Source of the DNA: Helicobacter saguini
Lineage (GTDB): Bacteria; Campylobacterota; Campylobacteria; Campylobacterales; Helicobacteraceae
NCBI RefSeq assembly: GCF_000762875.2
Contig: NZ_JRMP02000002.1
Location: 185,789-249,788 of the forward strand
Direction: 5' to 3'
Length of the DNA: 64,000 nt
Shown here: in pieces, positions 10,053-18,189 of the stretch
How positions within the stretch are numbered: the stretch's first letter is position 1
Layout of the letters: the number at the start of each line of letters is the position of its first letter
Made by a program: the position numbers and the translations under genes
Notes under the pieces: generated by a model
The model's input: the letters and a program-made list of their open reading frames with translations, nothing else
Told to the model about the DNA's origin: nothing
Database searches by the model: none

Positions 10053-10330
10053 TTGCTAAACCATCCTATTAATTTTCGTGGATTTTCGCTAAAAATTTCT
10101 AATTTTTGCTCGACACTTCGCATATTCATATTTCGCGTGATTAGCTCACGATTTTTGCGATGTTTTACCATCATTTGATTTGCTTTAATGCCGATTCTAG
10201 CTTCTTTTAGCACGCTTGCATCAAGCTTTTTAGAATCTTTTTCTAAGACCTGCTCAAAGCACATAATTGCCTCGCCACTCTTGCCCATCATCTCGTAAAT
10301 ATAGCCTAATGTTAGTAGTTTTCTACTCAT
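10043..10330 (-). CDS. small TPR-like protein
   Basis: A 95 aa protein with one recognisable tetratricopeptide unit at its N-terminus (LLTLGYIYEMMGKSGEAIMC, then FEQVLEKDSK) and a basic C-terminal half. No signal peptide. It overlaps the downstream CiaD-like gene by 10 bases and probably shares its transcript. The single TPR unit suggests a protein-protein contact role, but the function is not known to me. Confidence 0.6.
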   Translation of the reverse strand: MSRKLLTLGYIYEMMGKSGEAIMCFEQVLEKDSKKLDASVLKEARIGIKANQMMVKHRKNRELITRNMNMRSVEQKLEIFSENPRKLIGWFSKWN

Positions 10331-10380
10331 TTTTTATCCTAATTTTAAATGTAATTTTATATAAAAAATTAAAAAACGCC

Positions 10381-11199
10381 CTACTCCACCATTTGCCTTA
10401 CAATTGAAGCGTGTTTTAGTCCTGTAACACCCGCACTTATAAGCTCTTTTATTTTTTTATTATCATAAATTTTATGATTATACGCCACAATGCAGACTTC
10501 ATCACCCGGACGCAAGAAACGCGTTTCAGCAAAATGCGTATAGCTAGTAGCCCCGATTGCAATCAAAAACTGACGCGGAAAACCTGCCTTAGCTATCAGC
10601 TCGCGCAAATTCTCCAAAACTGCAAAATCCTCCTGCGTATTAAATTTCTTAATTATCCATTTCATAAGTTTTTGGTAAAAAAAGCTGTAATTTACTAACT
10701 TTGCATTATCACCATATTGATGTATCTCGCCATCAAAAAGTAGAAACGAAGTAAGCGAAAAATCATCGCAAATCCCCCCTTTTTCAAACTTATCAAGCTC
10801 AATTTGCTTGCCATAGCCCTTTGAAGCGTGCGAAAAATTCTTTTTTTGACTAATCTTACTAGCATTAGAATCATTTCGCACCGAAGTATCATCAAACGCC
10901 ATAAAATGCGTAGGTTGCAGGGTTTTCACAAGCCCATTTTCATACTCGACATTACACAAAAGCGCGATTTCAGGCTCGGCTTGCACATGCAAACTCTTGT
11001 CCTGTGGCAGCATAATTCTTTGCCTATCAATACAGAATCTGCCCAAATAGTCGCTATTTTGCGGGATATAAAAAGGGAAAATGCCCTTTGGCGCGCCCTC
11101 TTCGTCACTTGCCACATCGGCAAAGTCGCCACTCTCACCTGCTTGCTCCAAATGATTAGCAAAATTCCCCGCCACGCCAAAACCCATAATGTCCTTCAT
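10381..11199 (-). CDS. conserved protein of unknown function (DUF5718-like)
   Basis: A cytosolic protein of 272 aa starting MKDIMGFGVAGNFANHLEQAGE. The ATG at 11199 is preferred over the GTG at 11205 because AAGGAG lies seven bases upstream of it. Visible features include KGIFPFYIP, QAEPEIALLCNVEYENG and a closing THFAETRFLRPGDEVCIVAYNH, which faintly recall the fumarylacetoacetate-hydrolase fold, but I would not assign an activity. It resembles a protein conserved in Helicobacter and Campylobacter. It stands upstream of, and on the same strand as, the TPR/CiaD/TolC cluster. Confidence 0.55.
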   Translation of the reverse strand: MKDIMGFGVAGNFANHLEQAGESGDFADVASDEEGAPKGIFPFYIPQNSDYLGRFCIDRQRIMLPQDKSLHVQAEPEIALLCNVEYENGLVKTLQPTHFMAFDDTSVRNDSNASKISQKKNFSHASKGYGKQIELDKFEKGGICDDFSLTSFLLFDGEIHQYGDNAKLVNYSFFYQKLMKWIIKKFNTQEDFAVLENLRELIAKAGFPRQFLIAIGATSYTHFAETRFLRPGDEVCIVAYNHKIYDNKKIKELISAGVTGLKHASIVRQMVE

Positions 11200-11333
11200 A
11201 ACCACACTCCTTAAATCTTCCCATATTCAAAGATAAATAAGTATTAATTTTAATCTTTTAAAACAACAAAATGTTAAATTTTTCCACACTTAATTTTATT
11301 TTTTGAATCTAGATTCACATAATGTAACAATTT

Positions 11334-11807
11334 TCAGTCAAACATAGCGATATTACAATACCCACTGCTTGACAAAATAAATGAAAGATTATAATTTTTA
11401 CACTTTTTAAGGTTGGAAAAATAAGGCGTGGAAATCTTAAAATGGATATTTTCTTCTTGTGCTAGCACCTTTGCATGCCCTATGGTAAGGTTTGCGAGTT
11501 CCTTTGACATATCAATCATAGAGCCCAAACTCGGCTTATTTTCAAACAAAAACTCAACGCACATTATTTTCAAAAATTCCTTATTAAAAACAAACAAAAA
11601 TTTAATAGTTTTTTCATTATTAAAAGTGATGTCAATTTGCGTTGTGTAGCCACGTTTTATGTGGTGCTCGGAGTCTTTTGGCGTTTGATTAATACTACCC
11701 TGCACTATTTCTATAAAGCTTTTTTTAACGATTGAAGTGATATTTTTATATAAATTATTGTTAGAATCTGTCGTAATAGTGCTATTTTGCGTGGTTTCAT
11801 TTGGCAT
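11334..11807 (-). CDS. CheX/CheC-like chemotaxis phosphatase-type protein
   Basis: A 157 aa protein with the arrangement of the CheX group: an N-terminal helix (FIEIVQGSI), a central beta-sheet (TQIDITFNNEKTIKFLFVF), and a helix DMSKELANLTIGHAKVLAQ matching the ExxN-type active-site helix (E and N both present), then beta-strands to the end. CheX proteins dephosphorylate CheY-P or act as related flagellar-switch regulators. The gene is monocistronic, preceded by AAAGGAG and an extended -10. The match is by pattern only. Confidence 0.6.
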   Translation of the reverse strand: MPNETTQNSTITTDSNNNLYKNITSIVKKSFIEIVQGSINQTPKDSEHHIKRGYTTQIDITFNNEKTIKFLFVFNKEFLKIMCVEFLFENKPSLGSMIDMSKELANLTIGHAKVLAQEENIHFKISTPYFSNLKKCKNYNLSFILSSSGYCNIAMFD

Positions 11808-11828
11808 TCTTTCTCCTTTATTTATCGG

Positions 11829-11838
11829 TATAATTATA
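11829..11838. promoter_or_regulatory. overlapping divergent -10 boxes TATAATTATA
   Basis: One 10-bp palindrome serves two promoters. TATAAT at 11829-11834 faces right towards the small peptide at 11866. TATAAT on the minus strand at 11833-11838, with an upstream TGC (extended -10), faces left towards the CheX-like gene starting at 11807. The two polymerases could not occupy it together. Confidence 0.55.
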
Positions 11839-11865
11839 GCATAATTCGTTTTTAAAGGCTTTATT

Positions 11866-11970
11866 TTGATAGATTTGCAAGGGGTAATTTTAGAATCTAT
11901 TGTGTTTCTAATATTAGCATTTTTAGCTATAATTATTATGAAATTTGTAATAAAAGATTCTAAAAAATAA
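11866..11970 (+). CDS. 34 aa single-helix membrane peptide
   Basis: TTG start with AAAGG eight bases upstream, and its own -10 at 11829. The product begins LIDLQGVILESI, runs through one hydrophobic stretch (VFLILAFLAIIIM) and ends with a basic tail (KFVIKDSKK). It fills the gap between the CheX-like gene and the DUF455 gene, on the same strand as the latter (29-base gap). It is short enough that chance cannot be excluded. Conservation in relatives would settle it. Confidence 0.4.
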   Translation: MIDLQGVILESIVFLILAFLAIIIMKFVIKDSKK

Positions 11971-11999
11971 CGAAAATTATAGAATCTAAAGGAAAATAA

Positions 12000-12800
12000 A
12001 TGGAATTTTTCACCGCCGTTTTTAATGCGCTAACTTCGCAAGATATAGAATCTAAAAAGCTTTTGACAAAGAAGATTCTAAGCGATTTTGATAATTTCTC
12101 ATTTAACCACGATAGTGAGATTAAAACGCTTAAAAAGCCCAGCTACACGGCATTTTGCAAGGTTATCCACCCTACGCGTATCACGCGGATAAAAGAGCCA
12201 AATAGCGATAAAAGTCTCGCAAAACTGCTCCATAGTATCGCTCACATCGAGTATAGTGCGATTGATTTAGGGCTTGATGCAGCGTATCGTTTTCGGCATT
12301 TGCCGCGTGAATATTACCTAGATTTTGCGATTTTGGCGTGTGAGGAGGTGGCTCATTTTAGCCTTTTAGAGTCCCTGCTACACGAGCTTTCTTCGCATTA
12401 TGGCGAGTTTGCTGTGCATGATAATTTGTTTAATGCGATGCAAAAATCAACGACTTTGATTGATAGGATGGCACTCGTGCATAAGGGCTTGGAGGCGTTA
12501 GGGCTAGATAGCAATCCCTTTGTGGCACGCAAAATCGCGCACATAAATCACGCTCTAAAGCCGCAGATTCTAAACACGCTAGAAACCATTTTAAATGATG
12601 AAATAAAGCACGTAAGTAAGGGCGTAAAGTGGCTAAAATACGCGCAAGAATGCGAAAATGATACGCGTGACATCGCTACTATTTTGGCGAATTTCAGCGA
12701 GTTTAATCTAATCGGCAAAGTGCCAAACACACTAGCGCGTCTTAAGGCTGGCTACACGGCTAAGGAGATAGAATCTTTGCAAACACTGCGTGTAAAATAG
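12000..12800 (+). CDS. DUF455 family ferritin-like protein
   Basis: A 266 aa soluble helical protein of the DUF455 group, with the signature HIEYSAIDLGLDAAYRFRHLP and YLDFAILACEEVAHFSLLE; the second contains the ExxH metal-ligand pattern of ferritin-like di-iron folds. A second possible ligand pair is NDEIKHVSKG. Members are widespread in proteobacteria, and the substrate is not established. It lies between the small peptide and hemH, which is on the opposite strand. Confidence 0.75.
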   Translation: MEFFTAVFNALTSQDIESKKLLTKKILSDFDNFSFNHDSEIKTLKKPSYTAFCKVIHPTRITRIKEPNSDKSLAKLLHSIAHIEYSAIDLGLDAAYRFRHLPREYYLDFAILACEEVAHFSLLESLLHELSSHYGEFAVHDNLFNAMQKSTTLIDRMALVHKGLEALGLDSNPFVARKIAHINHALKPQILNTLETILNDEIKHVSKGVKWLKYAQECENDTRDIATILANFSEFNLIGKVPNTLARLKAGYTAKEIESLQTLRVK

Positions 12801-12832
12801 AATATGTTTGTATTTGTCAAAACACTATAACC

Positions 12833-13798
12833 CTACCCTACATGCAAAGATTCAATAAACTCAATGAAGAGGTCGCTGTCATTTGGGCATTGACATACGA
12901 TAAATTCGCGTTTGCCATGCGTTGTTTCATACTCAAGGTGCAAGTCGCGATAAAGCATATCAAGCTCAAAAAGCGTCTCACTATTATCAATGGTAAAACT
13001 CAAAGGATACACGATAATGTTAGAATCTGCATTCGCGCGGATTATAGAATCTGTGTTTGGACCTAGCCATTTTACAGGACCAACCTTGCTTTGATAGCTT
13101 AAAATCACATCTTTAAAAACCACGCCTTTGTCACGTAAAGCAGTGACAATCAATTCGCGCGTTTTCTCACATTCACTCTGGTATGGGTCGCCCTTTTTTA
13201 CGCGGCTAAGCGGGATTGAATGTGCTGATAAAATCAATATAAATTCACTCGCCTTAAAGCCTTGCATTTTTCTTAGAATCTCGCTTATTATGATATTTAT
13301 AAAGCCGCTATGATGGGAATATCTATCAATTATCTGCACTTTTGGCGTGTATTTTAGGGCTTTAAGCGCGTCCGCGGCATCCTTAAATGACGAAAAAGTA
13401 GTCGTGCTACTATACTGCGGATACATGCTAAAAAGGCAGATTTCCTTAATCCCTTTATCCATAATATCACGAAGCACGTCAGTTGCAAATGGCGGGACAT
13501 ATCGCATAGCATAAGTGTAGAAAACTTCACTATTGCGGCTTTGCAGCTTTTGAGTTAGAGAAAAAGTCTTTGGCGTTAAAGGGCTAGAACCACCTAGCTT
13601 TTCATAGATTTTTTTACTTTTATTTGCACGAGAATTAACAATCATAGAGCCTATAACCCCACGCATAACGCCATTTTTCACACTCAAAATGCAAGGGTCA
13701 GCAAACATATTTTTTAAAAAAGATTCCACTTCATTTAGGCTATTTGGACCGCCCATATTTAGCAAAATCACCGCTTTTTTGTATTTTTTATCGTGCAT
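12833..13798 (-). CDS. hemH: ferrochelatase
   Basis: Inserts Fe2+ into protoporphyrin IX, the last step of haem synthesis. The product begins MHDKKYKKAVILLNMGGPNS; the ATG at 13798 has CAAGGG upstream and gives 321 aa. An upstream in-frame start would add eight residues and is less likely. Family landmarks are LLNMGGP, LGGSSPLT, a Tyr-containing MRYVPP loop, YPQYSSTTTFSS, ILSAHSIP with the metal-binding His, and the C-terminal SFTIDNSETLFELD. Monocistronic, convergent with the DUF455 gene. Confidence 0.93.
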   Translation of the reverse strand: MHDKKYKKAVILLNMGGPNSLNEVESFLKNMFADPCILSVKNGVMRGVIGSMIVNSRANKSKKIYEKLGGSSPLTPKTFSLTQKLQSRNSEVFYTYAMRYVPPFATDVLRDIMDKGIKEICLFSMYPQYSSTTTFSSFKDAADALKALKYTPKVQIIDRYSHHSGFINIIISEILRKMQGFKASEFILILSAHSIPLSRVKKGDPYQSECEKTRELIVTALRDKGVVFKDVILSYQSKVGPVKWLGPNTDSIIRANADSNIIVYPLSFTIDNSETLFELDMLYRDLHLEYETTHGKREFIVCQCPNDSDLFIEFIESLHVG

Positions 13799-13962
13799 AT
13801 TTTTCCCTTGCAAAAATATCATTTTTGGACTAACAAAATTTACAAAATTCTAACAAAATATTGACTAATTTTATTCACTAATAAATATAATTAAAATCTT
13901 ATTTTTATAATTTTATTACTTTAAAATAAATAACATTTTACCCAAAAATGTTAGAAATTAGC

Positions 13963-13968
13963 TATACT
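13963..13968 (+). promoter_or_regulatory. putative -10 box TATACT for the hydrogenase subunit gene
   Basis: TATACT about 35 bases before the ATG at 14004, in an AT-rich gap of about 200 bases between divergent genes. The rest of the gap shows only A/T-rich sequence. Confidence 0.4.
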
Positions 13969-14003
13969 TTCTTATTATTAGTGCGTAATGAAAGGGGATG
14001 GTG

Positions 14004-16523
14004 ATGATTGTTAGTGAGATTAATACAGATTCTATCAAAAATATTATGCGAGATTCTAATATTAGTGTGGCTGAAAAGATTGCCCTGCGGCTGCAAATGC
14101 TAAGAGATAAGCCCAAATTTAGCGATTTGTCAAGCCAAGATTCTATACAATGGATTAAGCAAAATTTAAGTTTAATCGGCGTGCCTACAAGCGGGACAAT
14201 TACGCTTCAAAACATTGAAAATACAAAAATAGATTCTATAAACACGAGCGAGAAAACTCCAAACATAGATTCCATAAACAAAACCGACAAGATTCCAAAC
14301 GCCAAAAATACCAACACAAACGACAAGATTCCAAATACAGATTCTATAAAAACAAACGCCCAAAACGCCGATAACCACGCAATAGAATCTACAAGCAACG
14401 CAACCGCCAAAATAGATTCTATAAATCCCAACAACACAACCACACAAAAAGACATCCTAGAATCCTGCATCGAAATCCTAGAAAAAATGGCGGATATGAA
14501 AGTGATTTGGCTGCATTTGCAAGAATGCACAGGCTGCAGTGAGAGCTTTTTACGCACGGAATCTCCTAGCTTTGAGGTGCTGATTTTTGACCTTTTTAAG
14601 ATTGTCTATCACGATTTAGTGATGGCGCCAAGCGGTCATGGCGCGGTGCTAGACCTTGAATCTGCCGCTAAAAGCGAAAAGTATGTCCTGCTAGTTGAAG
14701 GCAGCGTGCCGATGGACTACGCCGCAAACTACATCACTTTGGGAAATCGCAATGGCTTTGAGGAGGTTAGCCATTTGATTAAAAATGCGGAGATTGTCTT
14801 TGCAGTAGGCACTTGCTCTAGCTTTGGGGGCATTCAAACCGCTTACCCAAATCCTACGAACGGACACGCCCTAACCGAGCTTTTTAATCGCGAGATTGTC
14901 AATATTCCGGGCTGTCCGCCGAGTGATAAAAATGTGATGGCGACTTTGATGTATTATTTTTTGTTTGAGTGTGCGCCGCGTCTTGATAGCCTGAAACGTC
15001 CGCTGTGGGCGTATAATAAGAGCGTGCATGATTTGTGCGAACGCAAGAGTTTTTTTATGAGCGGCGATTTTGTGGAAAGCTTTGATGACAAGAATTTGGC
15101 AAAGGGCTACTGCCTTTATAAAGTGGGCTGCAAGGGTCCATATACCTATAATAACTGCCCGAAAGTGAAATTTAACGCAAAAACTAGCTGGCCTGTGCAA
15201 GGCGGGCATGGCTGTATCGGGTGCAGTGAGCCGAACTTTTGGGATAATTTTGGCAATATTGAAAAGCCGCTAAGCAATGATAGTTTTTTTATTTTGAATA
15301 CGGCGTTTTTGGGGCGAAATGATAGAATCCCGCATATTAGGGAGTTTAAGACGACAATTTCAGGCTCGATTTGGAGTAAGGATTTTGAAGATTCTAAGGT
15401 GCTTAGCACAGGCAAGGCATCTTGTGATTTTGGTGGCGATTTTCATAATATTAATGGGATAAAAGTTATAGAATCTAGTATTTTAGATTCTAAAGATTAT
15501 TTATCTTTTGTGGATTTGCATAATGTGGAAAATAGCATTTTGCTTGATTTTAGTGAATCTAAAAGTTTAATTCTTCGACAAGCAGGAGATTCTATTACAA
15601 AATTATCAAATTTCTCCTTTGAAATCAATCCAAAATTAGTCCTAAAAAATTATGAATCTAAGAATAAACAAGGCAAAAAGTTATATGAAAACTACAAACG
15701 TGTGTTAGCAAATAATTATAGTTTTTTGCAGAATCTAAGCGAAGATTCTAAGATTAGTTCAAATTTATTTGATATTTTCTGCTTGTTTTATGTGATTTTG
15801 TGTGATAATGTCGTGGGGTTAGAATCTATGTTGAAAGATTCTAAAAATCCTAACTTTATAGAATATAAGTTAGAAAATTCCAAAGATTCTAATAATGAAA
15901 ATTCTAAAAATACCAATTTTATAGAATCTAAGTCTCAAGATTCAATAGATTCTAAGAATACAGATTCTAACTTGCAAGATTCTAAAACTTGCGAAAATTC
16001 TAACTTTATAGAATCTAAAATGCTTTTTAACCCTGCGATTTTAGAGCAGTTTTTCCGCCACGCACACCACTTTAAGTTTCCATATATTAGCGAGCTAAGT
16101 AGCAAGTTTAAGGGCGCAGATTCCATAAATATCGACACAAACAAAAGCCTTAGTTTAGCTATGGCTTACACTATCGGCGGGCTTGATAGCTTTGGCGTGT
16201 GCTATAGCATAATGTGCGACACTTTTAACGCCCTTTGCGAGACCTTGCAAGGCATTTTAGATTCAATGCAAAATGCGAATATAGAATCTAGCACGCAAAA
16301 CACCGCAGATTCTAAAAATAGCAATTTAGATTCCAAAAATATTACAGAATCTATAACTTTAGATTCTAAAAACTTACAAAATTCTAACAACATAGAATCT
16401 AACAAAGATTCTAAGAGCGCCCTAATCTTACAAGGCAAAATCTTTGAATCTAAACTTATCCAAAGCCTTATAACAAAAGCCTTTAGTAACACAAAAATAC
16501 AAATTTTTATATTACAATACTAG
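14004..16523 (+). CDS. [NiFe]-hydrogenase small subunit, HydA2-like, with long N- and C-terminal extensions
   Basis: The core (about residues 165-460) holds all the iron-sulphur ligands of a hydrogenase small subunit: LQECTGCSES, VGTCSSFGG and NIPGCPP for the proximal cluster; HDLC, KGYCLYKVGCKGP and NNCPK further on; and GHGCIGCSEPNFWD for the medial cluster. It has no twin-arginine signal; instead about 160 residues precede the core, half of them DSIN/KIPN repeats. After the core come about 380 residues with DSK-rich stretches and a helical domain (FNPAILEQFFRHAHHFKFPY) I do not recognise. Usual small subunits are about 350-380 aa; this is 839 aa. It resembles the HydA2 type of Campylobacterota. 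No large subunit lies next to it; hypD is about 6 kb away. ATG 14004 is chosen for spacing from AAAGGGG. Confidence 0.8.
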   Translation: MIVSEINTDSIKNIMRDSNISVAEKIALRLQMLRDKPKFSDLSSQDSIQWIKQNLSLIGVPTSGTITLQNIENTKIDSINTSEKTPNIDSINKTDKIPNAKNTNTNDKIPNTDSIKTNAQNADNHAIESTSNATAKIDSINPNNTTTQKDILESCIEILEKMADMKVIWLHLQECTGCSESFLRTESPSFEVLIFDLFKIVYHDLVMAPSGHGAVLDLESAAKSEKYVLLVEGSVPMDYAANYITLGNRNGFEEVSHLIKNAEIVFAVGTCSSFGGIQTAYPNPTNGHALTELFNREIVNIPGCPPSDKNVMATLMYYFLFECAPRLDSLKRPLWAYNKSVHDLCERKSFFMSGDFVESFDDKNLAKGYCLYKVGCKGPYTYNNCPKVKFNAKTSWPVQGGHGCIGCSEPNFWDNFGNIEKPLSNDSFFILNTAFLGRNDRIPHIREFKTTISGSIWSKDFEDSKVLSTGKASCDFGGDFHNINGIKVIESSILDSKDYLSFVDLHNVENSILLDFSESKSLILRQAGDSITKLSNFSFEINPKLVLKNYESKNKQGKKLYENYKRVLANNYSFLQNLSEDSKISSNLFDIFCLFYVILCDNVVGLESMLKDSKNPNFIEYKLENSKDSNNENSKNTNFIESKSQDSIDSKNTDSNLQDSKTCENSNFIESKMLFNPAILEQFFRHAHHFKFPYISELSSKFKGADSINIDTNKSLSLAMAYTIGGLDSFGVCYSIMCDTFNALCETLQGILDSMQNANIESSTQNTADSKNSNLDSKNITESITLDSKNLQNSNNIESNKDSKSALILQGKIFESKLIQSLITKAFSNTKIQIFILQY

Positions 16524-16528
16524 ATTTA

Positions 16529-17713
16529 TTAGAATCTTTTTTGAAATATTTTTTCAAACAAAATTTTAATCTCGTAATAGCGTTTTTGGGTGCTACGTTT
16601 AAATCGGCGGATGAGTTTTCTTAAGGCACTGCCGCTAATGTGCGTATCTTGCATATATTTTAGAATCTGCTTTTGGTTTAGGGTCTTTTTAACGATTGTG
16701 AATTTGCGTGTGCTAATATTTTTGCGAATAGATTCTGGCATAAAATAAAAAAGTGCATCAAACCAAGTCGTATCCCAAAGGACATTAAAATCCTGTGGAA
16801 ACTCCCTATACAACGACATTTGTAGCCCCTGGTCATCTGGAAAAATAGCGTGCGACAAACATTCATTATAAACCTTTGTCATTTGTGCGTTAAAGTGCCG
16901 CCACGCCGCAGTGTTGCCATAAAGCAGCCCACCGATTAAAATATGTGGATTATACCCATCGATTATACCATTTGCAAAAATATTCATCTTAGAATCTTGT
17001 AGGACATCTTGCGGTGTGAGCGTGAAATTAAACTCATTTGCCTTATAAAAAGTGCCATCTCCGCCGTGATTAAATCCAAAGTCAAACCAAAGAAGATTGC
17101 GTGTAATGTGATTTTTGCTAAGTGGATTAGTGATAGAATCTAGAATAAAGCAGCTTTTGCAATACATTAGATAGCTATAAAGGGCGTTAAGGGGGATTTT
17201 ATTGCGTTTAGATTCTATGTTTGCGTTAGAATCTTTGTTTGTATTAGATTCTAAAATACTAGATTCTATAACTTTAGATTCTATATTATTATGATTTTTA
17301 GAATCTTTAAGGCTATTTTGAGCGTGGAAAATGTTAGCAATTTTTGCATATTCATTTGGCGCAATAGAATCTAGGCTTTTTTGAATGATAATTGTTATAG
17401 AATCTGGGGCTTTTTTAGCCCTAATTTGCTTTATTTGCTCGGCAATTTTTGCGTTTTCACAATAGATTATAAAAGTGTTTTTAAGAGCCGCATTAAAGGC
17501 GAAATAATCGATATATTTTTGACTGCTACGCCCTTTAAACTCATGTGTTAGCTCATAAAAGGCTGTGATTATGGTGATTTCTTGGGCTTTTTGCGTGTCT
17601 TGTAAATGCGTGGGATTGATAGAAACTTTAAAATTAGATTCTATATTTTTAGAATCTTGCTCTAACGGGGGGGGGGGGGTAAATATTAACGTGTTAGAAT
17701 CTTTTGCATTCAT
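16529..17713 (-). CDS. HtrL/YibB-like protein, phase variable through poly-C(13)
   Basis: A 394 aa protein whose C-terminal two thirds match the HtrL/YibB family: TIITAFYEL near the start, IIYCENAKIAEQI, LLWFDFGFNHGGDGTF, GGLLYGNTAAWRHF and DDQGLQMSLYREFP. The family looks glycosyltransferase-like and is often found with surface-glycan genes. Near the N-terminus (about residues 12-16) a run of 13 C encodes TPPPP, so slippage would abolish translation. Here the frame is intact (ON). DSK repeats interrupt the middle (residues about 135-170). It is convergent with the hydrogenase gene, five bases apart. Confidence 0.75.
   Translation of the reverse strand: MNAKDSNTLIFTPPPPLEQDSKNIESNFKVSINPTHLQDTQKAQEITIITAFYELTHEFKGRSSQKYIDYFAFNAALKNTFIIYCENAKIAEQIKQIRAKKAPDSITIIIQKSLDSIAPNEYAKIANIFHAQNSLKDSKNHNNIESKVIESSILESNTNKDSNANIESKRNKIPLNALYSYLMYCKSCFILDSITNPLSKNHITRNLLWFDFGFNHGGDGTFYKANEFNFTLTPQDVLQDSKMNIFANGIIDGYNPHILIGGLLYGNTAAWRHFNAQMTKVYNECLSHAIFPDDQGLQMSLYREFPQDFNVLWDTTWFDALFYFMPESIRKNISTRKFTIVKKTLNQKQILKYMQDTHISGSALRKLIRRFKRSTQKRYYEIKILFEKIFQKRF
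17667..17679. repeat. poly-G/poly-C(13) slippage tract in the HtrL/YibB-like gene
   Basis: Thirteen G on the plus strand (C on the coding strand), about 35 bases inside the start of the minus-strand gene. Gain or loss of one base would shift the frame before any conserved motif. Confidence 0.9.
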
Positions 17714-17894
17714 TTTCTCTCCTTTATTTCAAAGGCTTTATTATATTGAAAAATTGTGTTTTATAGAATCTTTTTTGCGTATTTTGTGTAATGGTAAAAA
17801 TTATATTTTTTAGAATTTTTATAGAATCTAGATTCTAAATTTTAGTATTTTTTGTAAGATTTGTGTTATAATTGCGATTGTGAGGCAATCGCGA

Positions 17895-17969
17895 CCCTTT
17901 TGTGGAGTAAAGCGGCTTCACAAAAGGGAATAGTCTCACAGAAAGGAGGCTATGAAAATGTTCAAATAC
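17895..17969 (-). ncRNA. candidate antisense antitoxin RNA (IsoA-like)
   Basis: On the minus strand, TGC TATAAT (the -10 at 17976-17981) lies inside the peptide reading frame. A transcript starting near 17969 would be antisense to the peptide start, the ribosome site and the leader hairpin, exactly the position of IsoA RNAs in H. pylori. The left end at the leader hairpin is a guess. Confidence 0.45.
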
Positions 17970-18017
17970 TTTGTTATTATAGCAATTATTTGTATATTTG
18001 CGACAAGAATGTATTAA
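17958..18017 (+). CDS. 19 aa hydrophobic peptide, candidate type I toxin
   Basis: MFKYFVIIAIICIFATRMY: one membrane-spanning stretch with a basic residue near each end. The ATG at 17958 lies eight bases after GGAGG; an in-frame ATG at 17952 is too close. AapA toxins of H. pylori are short membrane peptides of similar build, but the sequence itself is not one I recognise. Confidence 0.5.
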   Translation: MFKYFVIIAIICIFATRMY

Positions 18018-18189
18018 AATCTTAATTTTTTGCATTTTGCAAGTTACAAAATTGCTAATAAAATAGGGTAAGCATTAAAGCGTGCTTACTCCTTAAGATA
18101 AAGTATTTTCCCTTTGCTTTAAATAGTATATAAAAGTTATAATACTGCAATATAAAATTCCAAAAAATGTTTTCAATAAGGTTTGTAAG

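Larger units (their letters stand above)
17867..18094 (+). ncRNA. candidate type I toxin mRNA (AapA-like architecture)
   Basis: An extended -10 (TGT then TATAAT, 17867-17872) is followed by a structured leader: GCGATTG (17874-17880) pairs with CAATCGC (17886-17892), and CCCTTTTGTG (17895-17904) with CACAAAAGGG (17919-17928). Then comes a strong ribosome site AAGGAGG (17943-17949), a 19-codon hydrophobic peptide, a 7-bp hairpin GTAAGCA/TGCTTAC (18068-18074 and 18083-18089), and CTCCTT (18089-18094), which is complementary to the ribosome site. A long-range anti-Shine-Dalgarno at the mRNA 3' end, leader hairpins and a tiny membrane peptide are the established design of H. pylori AapA mRNAs. Exact 5' and 3' ends are inferred. 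Confidence 0.6.

Noticed and set aside
10828..11214. 128-codon frame on the plus strand
   Set aside because: Entirely antisense to the conserved 272 aa gene, which has a good ribosome site and conserved composition.
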